From the NCBI RefSeq assembly GCF_001659685.2, contig NZ_LXYE02000046.1, positions 1 through 64,000 on the forward strand: 64,000 nt of DNA, written 5' to 3'. The DNA comes from Labilibacter marinus (GTDB taxonomy: Bacteria; Bacteroidota; Bacteroidia; Bacteroidales; Marinilabiliaceae). The position numbers were made by a program, and so were the translations under genes. This document shows positions 63,490 to 64,000 of the stretch, piece after piece. The notes under the pieces were generated by a model. The model saw nothing but the letters and a program-made list of their open reading frames with translations, was not told the origin of the DNA and ran no database searches. Every line of letters begins with the position of its first letter. Positions within the stretch are counted from its first letter, which is position 1.

Positions 63490-64000
63490 ATGGGACAAAA
63501 AGTAAATCCAATAAGTAACAGATTAGGTATCATCAAAGGATGGGACTCTAATTGGTTTGGCGGAAAGAATTACGGAGATAAGTTATTAGAAGATACTAAA
63601 ATCCGTAAATACCTTAATGTACGTTTAGCCAAAGCTAGTATTTCAAGAATTATTATCGAACGTACACTTAAGCTGATAACGATTACGGTACACACAGCTC
63701 GTCCTGGTATCATTATCGGTAAAGGTGGCCAAGAGGTTGATAAGCTAAAAGAAGAGTTGAAAAAGATCACCGATAAGGAGGTTCAAATCAACATTTTTGA
63801 AGTGAAAAGACCAGAATTAGATGCCATTATTGTAGCCAATAATATCGCTCGTCAGTTAGAAGGCCGTATCGCTTTCAGACGTGCAATAAAAATGTCTATA
63901 GCTTCAACCATGAGAATGGGTGCAGAAGGTATCAAAATTCAAGTTTCAGGTCGTTTGAACGGTGCAGAAATGGCCAGATCGGAAATGTATAAAGAAGGAA
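63490..64000 (+). CDS. rpsC: Ribosomal protein S3, truncated by the window end
   Basis: The first 170 codons of S3 ([20 protein letters not shown]). The KH domain GXXG motif is [12 protein letters not shown]. It starts directly after the rplV stop and runs off the end of the window, so only its N-terminal part is seen. Confidence 0.97.
   Translation, partial: MGQKVNPISNRLGIIKGWDSNWFGGKNYGDKLLEDTKIRKYLNVRLAKASISRIIIERTLKLITITVHTARPGIIIGKGGQEVDKLKEELKKITDKEVQINIFEVKRPELDAIIVANNIARQLEGRIAFRRAIKMSIASTMRMGAEGIKIQVSGRLNGAEMARSEMYKEG

Overview
The window looks like a chromosomal segment of a member of the Bacteroidota, probably an aerobic or facultatively aerobic free-living one. The clues are low G+C, promoters of the TTG-N(16-22)-TAnnTTTG type without clear Shine-Dalgarno sites, a str/S10 ribosomal region in which fusA runs directly into rpsJ with no tuf between them, a secreted MG2/TonB-plug protein, and a caa3-type oxidase operon. 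I cannot name the genus from sequence alone.

Layout. 1-4.7 kb: aspS (minus), then tadA, an AlkD-like DNA repair gene and a DEAD-box helicase (plus). 5-8.5 kb: a large GH63-like glycosidase converging on an ECF sigma factor and a small zinc-binding anti-sigma candidate. 8.8-13.5 kb: fabD, a PAS histidine kinase with a receiver protein, and a Xaa-Pro aminopeptidase. 13.5-21 kb: a serine hydrolase, a disulfide-oxidoreductase-like flavoprotein lacking its redox cysteines, a PilJ-like chemotaxis transducer, a small membrane protein and a large exported transglutaminase-like protein. 21.3-26.6 kb: a cytochrome oxidase operon (SCO, subunits I, III, IV, II with fused cytochrome c, and a CtaB-like prenyltransferase), divergent from an AraC-type regulator. 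28-36 kb: MscS-type channel, HrpB helicase, YdeI-like protein, GAF histidine kinase, SpoU methyltransferase. 36.4-39.5 kb: a two-gene ATPase plus HNH nuclease module resembling Septu defence. 39.9-47.6 kb: XRE-cupin regulator, a DUF4914-like protein, a beta-helix lipoprotein, a NarX/NarL-like two-component pair and a small secreted protein. 47.7-50.1 kb: MG2/TonB-plug protein. 50.5-56.5 kb: a cluster for 8-amino-Kdo (Kdo8N). 56.8-64 kb: rpsL-rpsG-fusA-rpsJ-rplC-rplD-rplW-rplB-rpsS-rplV-rpsC (rpsC runs off the end).

The 50.5-56.5 kb cluster is the most coherent pathway: KdsA makes Kdo-8-phosphate, the KdsC-like HAD protein removes the phosphate, KdnB oxidises C8, KdnA transaminates it, and KdsB activates the product with CTP for lipid A attachment. 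In the position where an arabinose-5-phosphate isomerase (KdsD, SIS plus CBS) would be expected there is instead a transaldolase/FSA-like domain fused to a KdsD-like CBS pair. This is my best candidate for an undescribed biochemical arrangement.

Other points worth a second look are the Septu-like module, a nine-unit 11-bp repeat array over the 5' end of the SpoU methyltransferase gene, the cysteine-free Lpd-like protein, and a perfect inverted repeat upstream of a small secreted protein next to a response regulator. I saw no tRNA, rRNA, CRISPR array, insertion sequence or prophage.
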